Source: Planctomycetaceae bacterium
GTDB lineage: Bacteria > Planctomycetota > Planctomycetia > Pirellulales > Pirellulaceae
Length of the DNA: 64,000 bases
NCBI GenBank assembly: GCA_020638995.1
Contig: JACKHM010000001.1
Coordinates: 3,658,001-3,722,000, forward strand
Reading direction: 5' to 3'
Positions 62,368-64,000 of the stretch are shown one piece after another. The stretch's first letter is position 1, and each line of letters begins with the position of its first letter. Below the pieces are notes generated by a model. That model was not told where the DNA came from. It ran no database searches and worked only from the letters and a program-made list of their open reading frames with translations. Position numbers and translations under genes: made by a program.

Positions 62368-63855
62368 GTGACAATCTCGTTCAAGTGTCCCCTCTGTAAC
62401 GCTCCCTACAGTGTCAAAGATGAGTACGGTGGTCGGCAGGCTACCTGTAAAAAGTGCGGCGGGGCAATGTTGGTTCCGAAAGTTGCTGCCCATCTCGGGT
62501 TGGCGGTTGGTTCGGGCGCGATCTATGTTCCGGATCGCAATAAGCCGCAGCTCTCGTTTGTAGATCGCCGCAATCAGATCCTGAACGCGTTCGAGGCGAA
62601 CATCGAGCCAGTGAAAACCGTTTCCGCTTACAAGCTCAAGGCATTGCTTGTAACGGCAGTCATGGCTGCCCTGCCGATGGTCTACATTGGGTTTATCGGC
62701 CTGGTGGGGCTGGCAGTCTTGTATCACCTGACACATCACGGCGGCATGGTCACGGCGGTTCGTGGACGCGCTGCGATTTTTGCTTTGCTGCTGTATCTTG
62801 CTCCGATCGTAATCGGCGGAATTACAGTCATATTCATGTTCAAGCCGCTGTTCGCGCGCGGCGTCAACGATCGACGCTCGCGCGCTCTTACTCGCGACGG
62901 CGAGCCGCTACTATTCGCCTTTGTCGATCGCTTAGCCGAGGCGGTCGGCGCGCCAGCACCCAACCGGATCGAGGTGGACAGCGATGTCAACGCGTCTGCC
63001 AGCTTCCGACGAGGCTGGCTGAGCGTGTTACTAGGCGGTGATCTCACACTCACGATCGGGGTGCCGCTGGTCGCCGGATTAACGATGAGACAATTCGCTG
63101 GCGTGCTCGCGCACGAGTTCGGGCACTTCAGCCAGGGTGCCGGAATGCGACTGAGTTACATCATTCGCGTCATCAATCATTGGCTGACACGCGTTGTCTA
63201 CGAACGCGATACGTGGGACGTATGGCTGGAGGAGTCAACAGCGAACTTAGACCCGCGCGTTTCGTGGATATTTGGATTGGCGCAAATCGGCGTGATGATC
63301 AGCCGTGCCCTGCTCTGGGTGCTGATGATGGTCGGTCACGCCGTATCCGGAATGCTGTTACGAGAAATGGAGTTTGACGCGGATCGGCACGAAGCGAGGC
63401 TCGCGGGCAGCGAAGAATTCACCACTACGATGACACGCATCATCGAGCTCAGCGTCGCCAATGAGAAGACGATGCATGATCTGTACGAGTACTTTCAGTC
63501 CGGACAACTTGGCGACAACATGCCTAAGCTGCTCGTGTATAATTCGCTAACGCTGCCTGATTCACTGATGAAGAAGGTCCATGAAAAGACGGCTGCAACC
63601 GAGACCGAACTCTTCGACACGCATCCCTGCTTCAAAGATCGCGTGGCGAACGCGATGAAGGAGCAAGCGGTGGGCGTGTTCCGACTCGAAGTGCCGGCAT
63701 CGGAGCTATTCGTCCATTTCGACGCCCTTTGCCGCAACGTGACATCGGATATGTATCGAGACCTGCTTCGCGCTCATGTCATGCCCGAACACATGCAGCC
63801 CATCGATGGACTAATCACTGCTTTACAAAAGCAGGCCCCGCCGAGTTGGGAGTGA
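62368..63855 (+). CDS. M48-family membrane metalloprotease with zinc ribbon
   Basis: 495 residues from GTG 62368 (weak ribosome site). The N-terminus is a zinc-ribbon (KCPLCNAP and CKKCGG, four Cys) followed by a hydrophilic linker. Two membrane helices are at about 92-115 and 128-155. The M48 catalytic motif HEFGH is near residues 249-253, and the third zinc ligand is the Glu of LREMEFDADRHEA near residue 334. Two more helices lie near 305-330. M48 proteases (HtpX, Ste24 types) degrade misfolded membrane proteins. The N-terminal zinc ribbon is an addition that may bind a partner or regulate it. A 253-base divergent region separates it from the response regulator. Confidence 0.9.
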   Translation: MTISFKCPLCNAPYSVKDEYGGRQATCKKCGGAMLVPKVAAHLGLAVGSGAIYVPDRNKPQLSFVDRRNQILNAFEANIEPVKTVSAYKLKALLVTAVMAALPMVYIGFIGLVGLAVLYHLTHHGGMVTAVRGRAAIFALLLYLAPIVIGGITVIFMFKPLFARGVNDRRSRALTRDGEPLLFAFVDRLAEAVGAPAPNRIEVDSDVNASASFRRGWLSVLLGGDLTLTIGVPLVAGLTMRQFAGVLAHEFGHFSQGAGMRLSYIIRVINHWLTRVVYERDTWDVWLEESTANLDPRVSWIFGLAQIGVMISRALLWVLMMVGHAVSGMLLREMEFDADRHEARLAGSEEFTTTMTRIIELSVANEKTMHDLYEYFQSGQLGDNMPKLLVYNSLTLPDSLMKKVHEKTAATETELFDTHPCFKDRVANAMKEQAVGVFRLEVPASELFVHFDALCRNVTSDMYRDLLRAHVMPEHMQPIDGLITALQKQAPPSWE

Positions 63856-63871
63856 ACCGCACTCTATCGGC

Positions 63872-64000
63872 CTAACCCGGCGCCGGCAAGTTGCTGTGTC
63901 CCATGAGGTATGCATCGATCGCGCGGGCGGCGCCTCGGCCTTCGTTGATTGCCCATACGACCAGAGATTGGCCGCGGCGGCAGTCGCCTGCTGCGAAGAT
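63872..64000 (-). CDS. gltD: Glutamate synthase small subunit, C-terminal end (partial)
   Basis: The last 42 codons of a minus-strand gene cut by the window edge. The translation IFAAGDCRRGQSLVVWAI, then NEGRGAARAIDAYLMG, ending at TAG (63874-63872), matches the C-terminus of the GltD beta subunit, where the FAD/NADPH-binding domain has the AAGDCRRGQSLVVWAI.EGR pattern. The full gene should extend to the right. It would transfer electrons from NADPH to the large subunit in glutamate synthesis. It converges on the M48 gene with a 16-base gap. Confidence 0.88.
   Translation of the reverse strand: MFAAGDCRRGQSLVVWAINEGRGAARAIDAYLMGHSNLPAPG

Noticed and set aside
1..64000. tRNA, rRNA, prophage or integron
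   Set aside because: No cloverleaf-like sequence with CCA-end features, rRNA core sequence, integrase or phage structural gene was recognised by eye; a covariance search could still find small RNAs.

Overview
The window reads as chromosome of a Planctomycete, probably Pirellulaceae-like. Three separate loci carry the phylum's signature extracytoplasmic families: DUF1501 proteins with Tat-type signals, PSCyt1/DUF1549/DUF1553 cytochrome proteins with CxxCH, and secreted sulfatases. There is also an ECF sigma factor beside a giant Ser/Thr kinase-WD40-LRR protein, and many small planctomycete-type proteins. No rRNA, tRNA, CRISPR array, prophage or intact insertion sequence was recognised. Assignments rest on reading translated sequence; no database search was run. 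Layout: 1-173 holds no recognisable gene. 174-956 (-) is a short-chain dehydrogenase. 1146-9566 (+) is a compact Tad/Flp-type pilus locus: two small pilins, prepilin peptidase, three TadE/TadG-like pseudopilins, an unknown membrane protein, CpaB/RcpC and an FHA-CpaF fusion ATPase. It has no TadB, TadC, RcpA or TadZ. 9600-15718 (-) is a polymer-degradation type operon: sulfatase, DUF1549/1553, DUF1501. Upstream of it lies a decayed second sulfatase whose 5' half has been replaced by the decayed tail of the LRR gene. 16911-23831 (-) is the giant kinase-WD40-LRR gene, with 24014-24616 (-) its likely partner ECF sigma factor. 24782-25826 holds remnants of a second sigma factor and a LamG-type protein. 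25967-29081 (-) is a housekeeping cluster: small protein, aroB, dprA, metallophosphoesterase. 29162-31662 (+) is a tightly coupled radical SAM and FAD-oxidoreductase pair. 31869-33329 (+) is a voltage-sensor channel with an RCK domain but a non-canonical filter. 33505-37588 (+) is a DUF1501, sulfatase and WD40 group. 37906-43391 (+) is the mutasome imuA-imuB-dnaE2, preceded by two dyads that look like SOS operators. 43388-45652 (-) is a TonB-dependent receptor with a structured leader, and 45848-47892 (-) is a KtrAB-type uptake system. 48109-49572 (+) is a LysM L,D-transpeptidase. 49617-51525 (+) is the aguB-aguA agmatine-to-putrescine pathway. 52857-56829 (+) is a 2-oxoacid:ferredoxin oxidoreductase flanked by two CBS proteins. 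56977-61516 (+) is another DUF1549/1553 plus DUF1501 pair. 61614-62114 (-) is a response regulator, 62368-63855 (+) a zinc-ribbon M48 protease, and 63872-64000 (-) the 3' end of gltD, cut by the window edge. How the parts relate: the secreted sulfatase, cytochrome and DUF1501 sets are probably for breakdown of sulfated polysaccharide. The sigma-kinase and decayed sigma-LamG pairs are envelope or stress signalling modules. The stretch 15.7-25.8 kb shows active decay and repeat-mediated rearrangement. The most unusual items are the minimal Tad locus with a shared motif before its cleavage sites, the channel lacking TVGYG, the radical SAM/FAD pair, the sulfatase-LRR chimera and the dyads and hairpins around the mutasome operon.
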